Assembly (NCBI RefSeq): GCF_009664855.1
Contig: NZ_CP045928.1
Span: 6,273,434-6,337,433 of the forward strand
DNA length: 64,000 bases
From: Flavobacterium sp. SLB02
GTDB taxonomy: Bacteria > Bacteroidota > Bacteroidia > Flavobacteriales > Flavobacteriaceae
Reading direction: 5' to 3'
Position 1 is the first letter of the stretch, and every line of letters begins with the position of its first letter. The notes below the pieces were generated by a model. That model was not told the DNA's origin. It made no database searches and worked only from the letters and a program-made list of their open reading frames with translations. Of this stretch, positions 1 through 9,196 are shown one piece after another. The position numbers were made by a program, and so were the translations under genes.

Positions 1-111
1 AAATAACATTTGATTGGCAAACGACGTTAATGTTATTTTAAACTTGATTTTGAGATTGGTCGTCCCTGTGGATCTTCGTAAATTGTAGTACAAATTTTAA
101 ATATATTAAAA

Positions 112-864
112 ATGGCACTTTTAGAAAACAAAGTAGCTTTTGTATCTGGTGGAGGTTCAGGAATTGGACGTGCAGTGGCAGAAGCTTACGCTCGAGAAGG
201 AGCAAAAGTAGTACTTTCAGATATTAACGTAGAACACGGCGAGGAAACCGTAAAATTTATAAAGGACAAAGGTGGTGAAGCTTTTTTTGTAAAAGGAGAT
301 TCATCCAGTGCAAGCGAAAATAAACATATGGTCGAAGTAACCGTTTCTAAATACGGCCGACTTGACATTTCCTGTAACAATGCAGGAATGGGAGGCCCCG
401 CAAAACCAACAGGAGAATATGAACCCGAAGCCTGGGATAAAGTAATTGCGCTGAATTTAAGCGGAGTTTTTTATGCCTGTCGTTACCAATTAGAACAAAT
501 GGAGAAAAATGGCGGAGGAAGTATTGTAAACATTGCCTCTATTCACGGTCAGGTTGCCGCTCCGCTTAGTCCTGCTTATACAGCATCAAAACATGGAGTG
601 GTAGGTTTAACCAAAAATATTGCAGCAGAATATGCGCTGAAAAATATTCGTTGTAATGCAGTTGGGCCAGGATACATTGAAACCGCCTTATTAAAAGATC
701 ATTTAAATAATGATGCAATGAAAGCTATTGCCGCAAAGGCACCTATGAACCGCTTAGGAACTGCCGAAGAGATTGCAGAATTAGTAGTGTTTTTAAGTTC
801 TGAAAAATCTTCTTTCACAACCGGAAGTTATATAATAGCAGATGGTGGTTATACTGCAATCTAA
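112..864 (+). CDS. SDR family oxidoreductase (3-oxoacyl-reductase/glucose-dehydrogenase type)
   Basis: A classical short-chain dehydrogenase of 250 residues, the usual length for the family. The NAD(P)-binding glycine motif GGGSGIG is at residues 13-19, the NNAG motif at about 89-92, and the catalytic set N115, S143, Y156 and K160 (YTASK) is complete, so an active NAD(P)H-dependent alcohol/ketone oxidoreductase is expected in the cytoplasm. The substrate cannot be read from the sequence. It stands alone: the 111 bases before it hold no gene, and a hairpin terminator follows at once. The ATG at 112 is preceded by an A-rich stretch without a Shine-Dalgarno sequence, as is normal in Bacteroidota. 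Confidence 0.9.
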   Translation: MALLENKVAFVSGGGSGIGRAVAEAYAREGAKVVLSDINVEHGEETVKFIKDKGGEAFFVKGDSSSASENKHMVEVTVSKYGRLDISCNNAGMGGPAKPTGEYEPEAWDKVIALNLSGVFYACRYQLEQMEKNGGGSIVNIASIHGQVAAPLSPAYTASKHGVVGLTKNIAAEYALKNIRCNAVGPGYIETALLKDHLNNDAMKAIAAKAPMNRLGTAEEIAELVVFLSSEKSSFTTGSYIIADGGYTAI

Positions 865-886
865 AGTTTTTTACTATAAATTAAGA

Positions 887-917
887 AAAGCTATCTCCAT
901 TTGAGGTAGCTTTTTTT
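887..917 (+). terminator. Rho-independent terminator after the SDR gene
   Basis: An 11-base stem (887-897 with 903-913, one wobble pair) is followed by a run of seven T. It lies 23 bases after the SDR stop. The remaining bases up to the next gene (918-1163) hold no gene that I can see. Confidence 0.8.
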
Positions 918-1163
918 ATTTCTAATCAGGTACTTAAAATAAGTTTTATCTTGTTAATTATTTTGATTGAAGTAAATTCTTTCAATAACATATAATTTTG
1001 TAAAGCTAGTGTTTGTCTGATAAATGTTTAATTAATCCGGCTTTAAAGTGAATTTAGTTAGCGAATTTTTATAAAATTGGACACGATAAGTTTAAGGTTT
1101 AACAATATTCTCTTAACTTTAAAGGATATAAATTTGATTTCTAAAAACTCTATTATTCAACGT

Positions 1164-4100
1164 ATGAAAAACATTTACTCTGTACGCCACCTCATGGCAC
1201 TTTTAATTTTTTGTTGTTGCTGTTCTGGAAATCTTCTGGCGCAGATTATAATGCCTGACCCAATTTTAAAATTGCCTTATAAACAAGATTTTAGTACCTG
1301 GCCAATAGATGGTACAAACTTTTTGCCTGGTTTTCAGGGATGGGTTGCGGGTGGTAATACTGCAGGTCAAACCTCATATGTTACTGATGCTACTCTAACA
1401 GCTAACGGAACCATAATAGCTGGTAAAGATGCTGCGAATACTGCTGGTAGTTTTTATAACTATGATGGAAAAATTGGTTTTCTAAATACAGGTGCGCTAA
1501 ATCTTACACTTGGTTTTGCTTTTTCAACTATAGGTAAAACTGCTATACCGGTTCAGTATGATGCAATGACGATTAGAAATCCTTATGATATTCCTCCAAA
1601 AACGACTAATAGCAGGATTAATGAAATGGTTTTGCAATACAGAATTGGAGATAACACTCCTTTTGTTACGTTAGATGCAACAGCGTATAGAAATAATACC
1701 GAAAATCAGTTGAGTGGTGTAAAAGATCAAAAACTCGAAACAAAAAAAATTATATTACCTGTTGAGTGCGAAAATAAACCATTAGTTCAAATAAGATGGA
1801 TTTCAAGACAGGAATCAGGAGGAGGTTCACGTCCTTCTTTTGCAATTGATAATATAATAGTTGGAAGAGATGATGCCGCTCCTAGTAATGAGACTGGCTA
1901 CCCAAAGGCAGCTGCTATTTTGGGACAAGGATTTGATTTTGTTAATAAAATCGACGAAATAGGTAAGACTTATTATGTTTTACTACCAGGCGGAAGTACA
2001 GCTCCAACAATTGCTCAAGTAAAAGTAGGTCAGGATTCAAATGGAATTGCAGCTTTGCAATCTGGATTTCTTGACATTACAAATGCTTCTCTGGAATATG
2101 TAAAAAGCTTTACAGGATTAAGTTTAAATACTGCCTATTCTGTTTTTTCTATTTCTGAAGATCCCTTCAATAATATTCAGGATAATGTAACTAAAACAGA
2201 TGTGACTACTGCAAGTGTATTAGTGCCATCTTTGGCAACAACAGTTGCTTCTCTTGACTTTGGATTAGTAGAACAAGATTATAATTCAGAAAATTTAAGT
2301 TACCAGATTCAGGGAGCAAATATTTCAACAGACGTTACGGTAAGTGCTACAGGAAATTTTACAGTTTCGAAAGACGGAAACAATTTTGCCACATCGATAC
2401 TATATGCAGCAACAGATTTTGCTTCTAATGCGACGCCGACAGTCTATGTTAGATTTACTCCAACTGTGGCTGAAAGTTTTTCAGGACAAATTGCACATGA
2501 AATTACCAAAGGTGCAACAAAAACAGTTATGCTTACAGGAATAGGAACTAATCCGTATGTGGAAGGTTTTAATAACTCAAATGTTCTTACTAATGGTACC
2601 TGGACGCAATATGATGTAGCAGGGCCATTAAATAAATGGAGTACAACAACAGTAGCAAGAAACGTAAACTCAGGAGCTGGTGCAGTATTGATGAACGGAT
2701 ATTCTGATACAGGAGCCAGCAAAGACTGGTTGATTTCGCCAAGATTACGTTTAGACAATACAGCTAAATTTGATAAAATGGCATTGCTTTCGTTTTATTC
2801 CCGCAAGTTCTACTCAGGAAGCGATTTAAAATTAATGGTTTCTACTAATTACGATGGTAAAAGCAATCCTGAAACGGCTACCTGGACAGAATTAGATGGT
2901 AAATTTCCAATAACAACAGGATCGTATTTTAAATCTCAATACATCAAATTAGATGCTTATAAAACCAACAACACGTATTTGGCGTGGGTTTATGTAACAA
3001 CAGCCGGAGGAACAAATAATGCAGCAGAATGGTCTATAGATGATTTTGCCATTACCAATGAAATAGGTTATGTCGATTCGAATCCTAATTTAAATTTTGG
3101 AGTAGTAAATAAGGGAAATACTTCTGCGAGTCAGTCATTTACACTTAAGGCTGAAAATTATGGTGATATCACCTTAACAGCGCCGGCAGATTATCAATTG
3201 TCGCTGGATAATGTTTCGTTTCAATCTAGTGTTTTTGTTACTTCGGCAGATGCATTAGCAACCAAAACAATTTTTGCAAGATTTGTACCTTCTGTAAAAA
3301 CATTTGCAATTTCGGGAGCATTAACGGTAACAGGAACTTCTTTAAATAAGAAAATTGGGTTTTTCACCGGATCTTCATTACCACAAGAAGATACTTTTGA
3401 TGTGGTTACTTATAATTTAGAATTTTTTGGAGCCCCAACGGCGGCTTACGGACCCACAGACAAAACGATACAGCTTGAAAACGTGGCAAAAGTCATGAAT
3501 AAATTAAATGCTGATGTATATGTGGTTCAGGAAGTTTCCAGTGATGCTCAAATTGATGCTTTAATTCAAAAAATAAATATAAACGGTAAGACCTTCGATA
3601 AAACAATTTCGACATCTTGGTCATATTCATGGGATCCAAATTCAGATCCTAGTTTTCCTCCGCAAAAACTCGTAGTTCTTTATAATACACAAACTGCTAC
3701 TATCAAAGCTACAAAAGTAATGTTCAAAGATTTGTATGATGAAGTTCGTGCAGGTACAAAAAATTTAACAAATTATCCAGGAGGTAGTGGTTCAAGTTTC
3801 TTTTCATCGGGACGTTTACCTTATATGGTGCAAATCGAAACGAATATTGGCGGAGTAAAAAAACTGCTTAATTTGGTTGATCTTCATGCTCGTGCCAATA
3901 GCGGAACTGATATTAGCAAATACAACCAGCGTAAATATGATTCTCAGGTATTAAAAGATAGTTTAGATCAATATTATGCAAATTCTAATTTAATTATTTT
4001 AGGAGATTATAATGATGATGTGAAAGCATCAGTTATTACTCCAAATCCTTCGTCGTATAAGATGTTTGTAGATGATACCGCAAATTATACTGCACTTACT

Positions 4101-4589
4101 TTAGAAATTAGTAAGGCGGGTGCTTATAGTTTCCTGAGTTCGGGAGGATTTTTAGACCATATCATGATTTCTAATGAATTGAATGATCAGTATATTCAAA
4201 ATTCAATTGCAGTTTATGATCCTCGTACGGATATTGCAAATTATACCACGACAACATCAGATCACGGACCAGTAATAGCTCGTTTTCAATTAACAGGAAA
4301 CTTGTCTATAATTGATTATGAGCTGAAAAACGGATATCTGGTAAAAGCATACCCAAATCCTGCGACAGATGTTGTAAATGTTGAAGTGAAAACCAATGAT
4401 AATAAGAAACTAAAATTAAAATTTTATGATATTTCAGGTCATTTAATTGGAAATTCTGTAGAAATAAATGCAACACAAGACTTGAGTGCAACCGCTATTC
4501 CGGTAAGTTATTTACAATCCGGAATTTATTTTTATACCTTGACAGAGAACAATAAAGTTGTTTATAAAGGTAAGGTTATAAAAAAATAA
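1164..4589 (+). CDS. T9SS-sorted secreted protein with endonuclease/exonuclease/phosphatase domain
   Basis: A secreted protein of 1141 residues. I take the ATG at 1164 because it opens directly into a signal peptide (charged start, hydrophobic cysteine-rich core, cleavage near LLAQ); a TTG start at 1077 would bury that signal. The first 700 residues look like beta-sandwich modules, including a choice-of-anchor type jelly roll (about 480-630) and repeated immunoglobulin-like stretches. Residues about 742-1035 form an endonuclease/exonuclease/phosphatase domain, with the opening VVTYNLEFFG, a QE metal ligand, GDYND and the closing SDHGP. The last 80 residues, starting AYPNPATD, are a type IX secretion sorting domain (type A), so the protein is exported through the outer membrane and anchored or released. 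An extracellular nuclease or phosphodiesterase for nutrient scavenging is the best guess. The metal and histidine motifs look intact. Confidence 0.9.
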   Translation: MKNIYSVRHLMALLIFCCCCSGNLLAQIIMPDPILKLPYKQDFSTWPIDGTNFLPGFQGWVAGGNTAGQTSYVTDATLTANGTIIAGKDAANTAGSFYNYDGKIGFLNTGALNLTLGFAFSTIGKTAIPVQYDAMTIRNPYDIPPKTTNSRINEMVLQYRIGDNTPFVTLDATAYRNNTENQLSGVKDQKLETKKIILPVECENKPLVQIRWISRQESGGGSRPSFAIDNIIVGRDDAAPSNETGYPKAAAILGQGFDFVNKIDEIGKTYYVLLPGGSTAPTIAQVKVGQDSNGIAALQSGFLDITNASLEYVKSFTGLSLNTAYSVFSISEDPFNNIQDNVTKTDVTTASVLVPSLATTVASLDFGLVEQDYNSENLSYQIQGANISTDVTVSATGNFTVSKDGNNFATSILYAATDFASNATPTVYVRFTPTVAESFSGQIAHEITKGATKTVMLTGIGTNPYVEGFNNSNVLTNGTWTQYDVAGPLNKWSTTTVARNVNSGAGAVLMNGYSDTGASKDWLISPRLRLDNTAKFDKMALLSFYSRKFYSGSDLKLMVSTNYDGKSNPETATWTELDGKFPITTGSYFKSQYIKLDAYKTNNTYLAWVYVTTAGGTNNAAEWSIDDFAITNEIGYVDSNPNLNFGVVNKGNTSASQSFTLKAENYGDITLTAPADYQLSLDNVSFQSSVFVTSADALATKTIFARFVPSVKTFAISGALTVTGTSLNKKIGFFTGSSLPQEDTFDVVTYNLEFFGAPTAAYGPTDKTIQLENVAKVMNKLNADVYVVQEVSSDAQIDALIQKININGKTFDKTISTSWSYSWDPNSDPSFPPQKLVVLYNTQTATIKATKVMFKDLYDEVRAGTKNLTNYPGGSGSSFFSSGRLPYMVQIETNIGGVKKLLNLVDLHARANSGTDISKYNQRKYDSQVLKDSLDQYYANSNLIILGDYNDDVKASVITPNPSSYKMFVDDTANYTALTLEISKAGAYSFLSSGGFLDHIMISNELNDQYIQNSIAVYDPRTDIANYTTTTSDHGPVIARFQLTGNLSIIDYELKNGYLVKAYPNPATDVVNVEVKTNDNKKLKLKFYDISGHLIGNSVEINATQDLSATAIPVSYLQSGIYFYTLTENNKVVYKGKVIKK

Positions 4590-4606
4590 AAGTAATCTAA
4601 ATGATA

Positions 4607-4638
4607 AAAGAGGCATCTGCTGTTGTGGATGCCTCTTT
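4607..4638. terminator. Bidirectional terminator between convergent genes
   Basis: A perfect 11-base stem (AAAGAGGCATC at 4607-4617 with GATGCCTCTTT at 4628-4638) and a 10-base loop lie between the T9SS nuclease gene and the convergent MepB-like gene. A-runs and T-runs on both sides allow it to serve both strands. Confidence 0.8.
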
Positions 4639-4643
4639 ATTTT

Positions 4644-5165
4644 TTAGAATAATCTTCTGAATTTGTTTAAGTCGATGTCGGGAGAAATTTTATAGAAAAA
4701 ATCCAACTGCCATTGTTGTGTTTTCTGCGCTTGTTTGCTCGTGGTTTCATCCCAGGGTGGATAAACTCTTGTGGCTCTTTTTCCTTCTTTAGTTGCTGTA
4801 GAAAAGATTCCTTTTTCCAGCAAGATGCTTTTCGGAAAAATAAATTGTCCAAATAAATCATTTTTTCGAACGCTTACAATCACAAAATCAATTGGATCTG
4901 AAGCATCAAAAGGCTCGATAATTCGGCTGTGATTTCTTTTCCATAAAGTTACGAACTGACCTGTTTTTGTTGGAGTAATTTTTGCCGTCCGATAACAGAT
5001 CCTCTTTTGATTTAAATAAAAACGATAGGCATCATAATCAGCACTCTCATTTTCAGGTTGAGGTGATGCAATTTCAAAATCGCAACAATCATAAACCAAT
5101 TCTTTTGCAATAATAAGATCTTTAGGCACTGATTTTAGATCATTCCAATTGTTTTTGATTGTCAT
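4644..5165 (-). CDS. MepB family protein
   Basis: A soluble protein of 173 residues resembling the MepB family, named after the gene next to the staphylococcal multidrug pump mepA; its biochemical role is unknown. Family traits visible here are the central YRTAKITPTKTGQFVTLWKR stretch, a DFVIVSVR strand and a C-terminal PPWD...QW...FF segment. I prefer the ATG at 5165: an upstream in-frame ATG at 5210 adds 15 residues that do not match the family. No mepA or mepR homologue lies nearby, so the link to drug efflux does not carry over. The next gene upstream (anti-sigma fusion) is in the same direction and ends only 54 bases before this start. Confidence 0.75.
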   Translation of the reverse strand: MTIKNNWNDLKSVPKDLIIAKELVYDCCDFEIASPQPENESADYDAYRFYLNQKRICYRTAKITPTKTGQFVTLWKRNHSRIIEPFDASDPIDFVIVSVRKNDLFGQFIFPKSILLEKGIFSTATKEGKRATRVYPPWDETTSKQAQKTQQWQLDFFYKISPDIDLNKFRRLF

Positions 5166-5218
5166 TTTAAGGGAGGTGTGTGTTGCGTTATTTGGGTAAA
5201 AATACCACAAAAAGAACT

Positions 5219-7102
5219 TTAAAAAGAAACATTCAACCCAAAATTAAATCCCCATTGAAACTGATTAAAAGATTGATTATTTAACGGATTTATATAATAG
5301 TTCATTGCAGGTTCTACAAAAACGTTTGTTTTCTTGTAAACACGATATTGCAATGTACTACTTAACGTAGACCCATAAACATAATCATTTGCATTTACAT
5401 TCTGGCCAATCGAATTGCCATCTAATGCCACATTATTAGAAATCAGTTTTCCAACAAAACCACCCGTGTTTAAATTGACACTTGCTCTGTTCATACTAAA
5501 AACAACATACGAAACTTCTAAAGGCATTTCGAGATATCGTAAGTTTTGATCCAGATTCCCATTTTTAAGACTGTTATTTTCGATGTTATTTTGCTTGAAT
5601 GCATCACTAGTCGAATTAGGAACAAATAAGTAATCATTATTAGCTGTAAGAGGTGCTGATACAGCCGCCGAAGCAGTTTGATTAAAATAGTCACTAGAAC
5701 TAAAGAAAGTATTGTTTTTTGCACTTATATACGAAACGTTTGCAACACTCTGTCCTAATTCGTTAATTTTTAATCCAGAAGCAACCGCCCATTTCTTATT
5801 GATTTTGTATTTGGTTTTTACTCCGTAACTGTTACTTTGTCTTGAATCGTTTGTATTGCCCAGAGTTTTTTCGTTCTTGTAGTTTTCAGAACTTGCAACT
5901 CCGGCAAAAACTTCAACAGCCCATTTTTCAGCGTTAGGATTAAGTTTGTTTTTCTCTTTGTTTTCTTTTTTCTCTTCGGGGCTTAAACCTTTTTCTAAAT
6001 TTTGAAGTTCTGCCAGTTGTACAGAATCTTTTTTGCTTAGAACATCATTAAATTTCGAACTGTTTTTTTGATTATTTGCCAGTTGTTTTTCAGAGAATAA
6101 ATTAGCGCTGTTTTGCTTCGCTTGATTGTCAGTTATAGTTTTTTGATTACCACTCAAATTTGAGTTTGCAGTGGCAAAAGCAATAGTATTGTTGCTTTTT
6201 GAAGTTGATTGATCTTCAAAAATTGATTTTGATAATTGATTTTTTGAACTCGGATTAAACGGATTGACTTTACCGGCAGAAAACGTTTTTTCGGCTAAGA
6301 TCTGATTGCTGGCTTTTTTATCTGCATTTGCAATATGATTTTTAGAAACTGAATTATATCCGTTTGTTTTGCCTGCTGCCAAAGCTTTTTCAGCCAAAGT
6401 TTTGTTCGAAAATTTCTTATCTGTAAAAGGCTGAATTTTCGAATTTGGATTAAATAATGCTGTTTTACCTGAAACAGTATTTTTTTCTGATACTACCTGA
6501 TTTGAAACGTTTTTATCAGCTTTCGCTATTTGATGCTGCGAATCTGAGTTAAATCCGTTTTTTTGATCCAAAACAAGTGTTTTTTCGGCTAAAGCCTGAT
6601 TATTATTTGGCTTTTCAGCATTTGTTTTTGAATTTAAAATATCATTATTACTATTATTTTTAGAGTCTGAATGGGCAACTGCTGTTTTTTGATTTTGATT
6701 TTTTTGAGAATTTTTAGGTTGATTAACCTCGTTTTTTATAGATGAAACGTCATTAATAATATCAGATTCTTTTTCGGTAACAACTTTTCCTGATTTGTTT
6801 TCCTCAGTCGAGATTGTTCTGTTTGTATTCGTGTCATTTTTCTGATCATCAAGAACAACATTATTTTTTTGCTGAGAATCAATTTGTATCGTTTTAATTC
6901 CTAAAGTTGAATTAAAATGTAAAACAGAAGGGAGTAACAAGCCTAATAATAAGCATGCCGCAGCCGACCACCAAAGAATAGCCCTTTTCTTCTTTTTTGG
7001 TTTGTCTAATTTTTTCTCAATTTCACCCCATAATTCAGGAGGCGGAACACTCGAAAAGTCTTCCATTGATGAAAAAATATCTTCTATATTTTGCTTTTTC
7101 AT
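5219..7102 (-). CDS. Membrane anti-sigma-like protein fused to an outer-membrane beta-barrel-like domain
   Basis: A protein of 627 residues in three parts. Residues 1-40 are a charged cytoplasmic head (IEDIFSSMEDFSSVPPPELW) like that of Bacteroidota anti-sigma factors. Residues 41-62 form one transmembrane helix. Residues 63-390 are a very Asn/Lys/Ser-rich linker with at least four degenerate repeats of 32-33 residues (about 171-300). Residues 393-627 alternate like an outer-membrane beta-barrel (KWAVEVFAGVASS start, aromatic C-terminus ending NVSF). It overlaps the sigma-factor gene by four bases (ATGA), so the two are translated together. Inference: the head holds the sigma factor at the inner membrane while the linker spans the periplasm to a barrel. 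A membrane anti-sigma protein whose barrel-like part simply folds in the periplasm is the alternative. Confidence 0.65.
   Translation of the reverse strand: MKKQNIEDIFSSMEDFSSVPPPELWGEIEKKLDKPKKKKRAILWWSAAACLLLGLLLPSVLHFNSTLGIKTIQIDSQQKNNVVLDDQKNDTNTNRTISTEENKSGKVVTEKESDIINDVSSIKNEVNQPKNSQKNQNQKTAVAHSDSKNNSNNDILNSKTNAEKPNNNQALAEKTLVLDQKNGFNSDSQHQIAKADKNVSNQVVSEKNTVSGKTALFNPNSKIQPFTDKKFSNKTLAEKALAAGKTNGYNSVSKNHIANADKKASNQILAEKTFSAGKVNPFNPSSKNQLSKSIFEDQSTSKSNNTIAFATANSNLSGNQKTITDNQAKQNSANLFSEKQLANNQKNSSKFNDVLSKKDSVQLAELQNLEKGLSPEEKKENKEKNKLNPNAEKWAVEVFAGVASSENYKNEKTLGNTNDSRQSNSYGVKTKYKINKKWAVASGLKINELGQSVANVSYISAKNNTFFSSSDYFNQTASAAVSAPLTANNDYLFVPNSTSDAFKQNNIENNSLKNGNLDQNLRYLEMPLEVSYVVFSMNRASVNLNTGGFVGKLISNNVALDGNSIGQNVNANDYVYGSTLSSTLQYRVYKKTNVFVEPAMNYYINPLNNQSFNQFQWGFNFGLNVSF
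6203..6592 (-). repeat. Degenerate 32-33-residue tandem repeats inside the anti-sigma fusion gene
   Basis: Four consecutive units at residues about 171-203, 204-235, 236-268 and 269-300 share the pattern (L)AEKxxxxGKxNxFNxxSKxQIAxADKKxSNQ. The period is about 96-99 bases. They make up the middle of the low-complexity periplasmic linker. Confidence 0.7.
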
Positions 7103-7650
7103 GCTATTTTAAAATTTTTTATGCTCAGTATTCTTTTTTGCAAAATGTGCTTGGCCCTGTTTAAATTTGATTTTGACGTTCCTTCTGAAATTTTTAATAA
7201 TTCTGCAATTTCCCGATGTTTCATTTTTTCAAAAACATATAAGTTAAAAACCGTTCGGTATTGATCAGGTAAATCCCGGATATATTCTAATAGTTTTTCT
7301 TGTTCAATAGGAGCAATATCTAATTCTTCTTCCTCAACAAAATCCGTATCAGGATCAAAAACATCTAAAAAAAAGCTTTCCTTTTTCTTTTTATTTAAGG
7401 TTTCAATTAGTTTGTTAATGAAGATACGTTTTAACCAGCCTTCAAAACTTCCTTCAAATTTATATTGACTTATTTTTTGAAATACAATCACAAAAGCTTC
7501 CTGAAAAACATCTTTTGCATCATCCTCATTTTTCATATACTTTAGGCAAATACCATATAAAACAGGAGAGAACAACTGATAAATTTTCAGTTGTCCCTCT
7601 CTGTCATTTTTTATGCACAGTAGAATGTATTTTTCTAAATCGTCTTTCAA
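7099..7650 (-). CDS. ECF-type RNA polymerase sigma-70 factor
   Basis: A sigma factor of 183 residues with region 2 at about residues 20-90 (DDAKDVFQEAFV and FEGWLKRIFINK) and region 4 at about 120-175 (a DLPDQYRTVFNLYVFE stretch, then a helix-turn-helix KHREIAELLKISEGTSKS). It lacks regions 1 and 3, as expected for the extracytoplasmic-function class. It overlaps by four bases with the downstream membrane anti-sigma gene, the standard arrangement in which the partner holds it inactive until an envelope signal arrives. The regulon cannot be read from this window. Confidence 0.9.
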   Translation of the reverse strand: MKDDLEKYILLCIKNDREGQLKIYQLFSPVLYGICLKYMKNEDDAKDVFQEAFVIVFQKISQYKFEGSFEGWLKRIFINKLIETLNKKKKESFFLDVFDPDTDFVEEEELDIAPIEQEKLLEYIRDLPDQYRTVFNLYVFEKMKHREIAELLKISEGTSKSNLNRAKHILQKRILSIKNFKIA

Positions 7651-7701
7651 AAAAGTAGTATTGTTTGGTTTTGCAAAAATAGTTTTTATAAGCTTATAAA
7701 A

Positions 7702-8102
7702 CTACCTTTTAAAAATAGTAAGGGTTGCATCCTGGTTATTGCTGACAATCGTTAAATTTTGATTGTCAAGACTTTCTATGATATAAGTCTTGCCTTCAAA
7801 AGTAATTAAGTCATTTTCTGACTGGTCAAAAAAGCTGCTGCCTTTTTCTATTTGATAAGCACTATTTCTAATTTCTACATTGTTTTTGTAAGTGATAACT
7901 CTTCCGTCAGGAGTAAAATGACCTTCTTTGTAAATCCGATAGTTTTAGGTGTCGCCGTGTATGGGTTACTGCCTCCTCCAGTCGATTTTTGCCAGATCCA
8001 GGTTTTTACAATAGATCCGGTGTTCATTTTTGTCGATTCTAACGAATGAGCCGTTGAAAAGAGCTACATAACTATGATAAATAATAAGAATTGCTTTTTC
8101 AT
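7702..8102 (-). pseudogene. Broken secreted lipocalin-like protein gene
   Basis: Reading from the ATG at 8102 gives a start of a signal peptide (MKKQFLLFIIVM) that meets an in-frame TAG at codon 13, then continues as KMNTGSIVKTWIWQKSTGGG and onward to TPKTIGFTK. The frame is then lost. One extra base in the short A-run (TTT on the + strand at 7927-7929) would restore it and continue as EGHFTPDGRVITYKNN and on to a stop at 7702. The repaired product resembles the small Bacteroidota lipocalin-like proteins (W-W, S-GG, TP, DG, YKN pattern). Two separate lesions argue for a pseudogene rather than one reading error. It lies six bases after the lipoprotein gene at 8109-8993, with which it was probably co-transcribed. 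Confidence 0.7.
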
Positions 8103-8108
8103 GACTGA

Positions 8109-8993
8109 TTATTTTTGAGCCGCAATTTTATCCTGAATAGCTTTTTTGAAAGTTTTTATTTCAGCACTTTGATCACTAGTATCATTATTATCAATAAAAA
8201 TCTTAGTTACAATTCCTGCCTGACGTAACTCAAAATAAGTACCACCCTGGTCAGCTGCATTTGGCGAACCGTAAGTTTTTGTTTGCCCTTTTAAACTTAA
8301 AATTTCTGCAGGTACGCTTTTTAAGAACAGTGTATAATCTCCTTTTTTACTTGTTGCAGTATATTTATATTGATTAAAATCAAAACCATTGGCAGCAACA
8401 TTTTGGAATTTCAGGATATTATAATCATTCAATTGATAGAATTTTCTGCAGTCTGTTGCACCTGTACATTGATTAAAATAGCTTCCTATTACAATGTTGT
8501 CAGGATTCTCATTTGTTTTAGTAAAAAGAATTGGTTTTAAAGTTTTTGGAATTAAGATAAAATCGCTAGGATAGTTTACTGTCGAACTAATAGGTTCTCC
8601 AGGTTGAGGTGCTTTTTCATAATACGTAACCAGAATTTCGCATTTGTTTTCTACCATACCAGTTATTTTTATACCATAACCTGTTGTAGTTTTAAGACCT
8701 GAGAAAAGACCAACCAAATAATTTTTAGTAAAATCGATGCTTAGATCACCTGCATTTGGACAAGCACTAGAGCTTTCACGCTTAGTGAAGAAACTTTGTA
8801 ATTTTTCATCTGAATTTACTAATATATAAGTGGGAACAGTTGGATAAGTTTTTACATTGTATGCACATAGAAGAGGAGTTCCTATAAATGCTGATTCTTC
8901 TGTTGGCCCGCAATCAGCCTTTATATCGTCATTATTAAGCGAGCACGCACTGAATCCAAAAGCTATAAATAAGCTTAACATTAATTTTTTCAT
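8109..8993 (-). CDS. Uncharacterised lipoprotein
   Basis: A protein of 294 residues with a clear lipoprotein signal: a short charged start, hydrophobic core and lipobox GFSAC with Cys17. The mature part has several cysteines (ADCGPTE, CEILVTYYEKAPQPG, FNQCTGATDCRKFY) that may form disulphides, which fits a periplasmic or surface location. The centre (TTGYGIKITGMVE) resembles the protease-complex PrcB-like fold seen in other Bacteroidota lipoproteins, but I am not sure of that. No enzymatic motif is visible. It is the first gene of a two-gene unit with the broken lipocalin-like gene. Confidence 0.75.
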   Translation of the reverse strand: MKKLMLSLFIAFGFSACSLNNDDIKADCGPTEESAFIGTPLLCAYNVKTYPTVPTYILVNSDEKLQSFFTKRESSSACPNAGDLSIDFTKNYLVGLFSGLKTTTGYGIKITGMVENKCEILVTYYEKAPQPGEPISSTVNYPSDFILIPKTLKPILFTKTNENPDNIVIGSYFNQCTGATDCRKFYQLNDYNILKFQNVAANGFDFNQYKYTATSKKGDYTLFLKSVPAEILSLKGQTKTYGSPNAADQGGTYFELRQAGIVTKIFIDNNDTSDQSAEIKTFKKAIQDKIAAQK

Positions 8994-9196
8994 GATAATT
9001 TTTTAATAGGTTATATATACTGTAGATGCACATGTTTTGAAATGGTTGCGTTAAAAAAAAGTTTTTTTTAAAGACGAATAATTTTCAAAGTGGTTTTTTA
9101 ATTCAGACTGCGCATTAATATGTGAAATTTCGATTTTAAAAATTAAGCACTTCGTATTATTGATTACTTTTACTTTTTTAAAAAATAAATTTCGTT

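Noticed and set aside
1077..1163. TTG start that lengthens the T9SS nuclease gene by 29 codons
   Set aside because: It would place a polar extension before a clear signal peptide starting at 1164.
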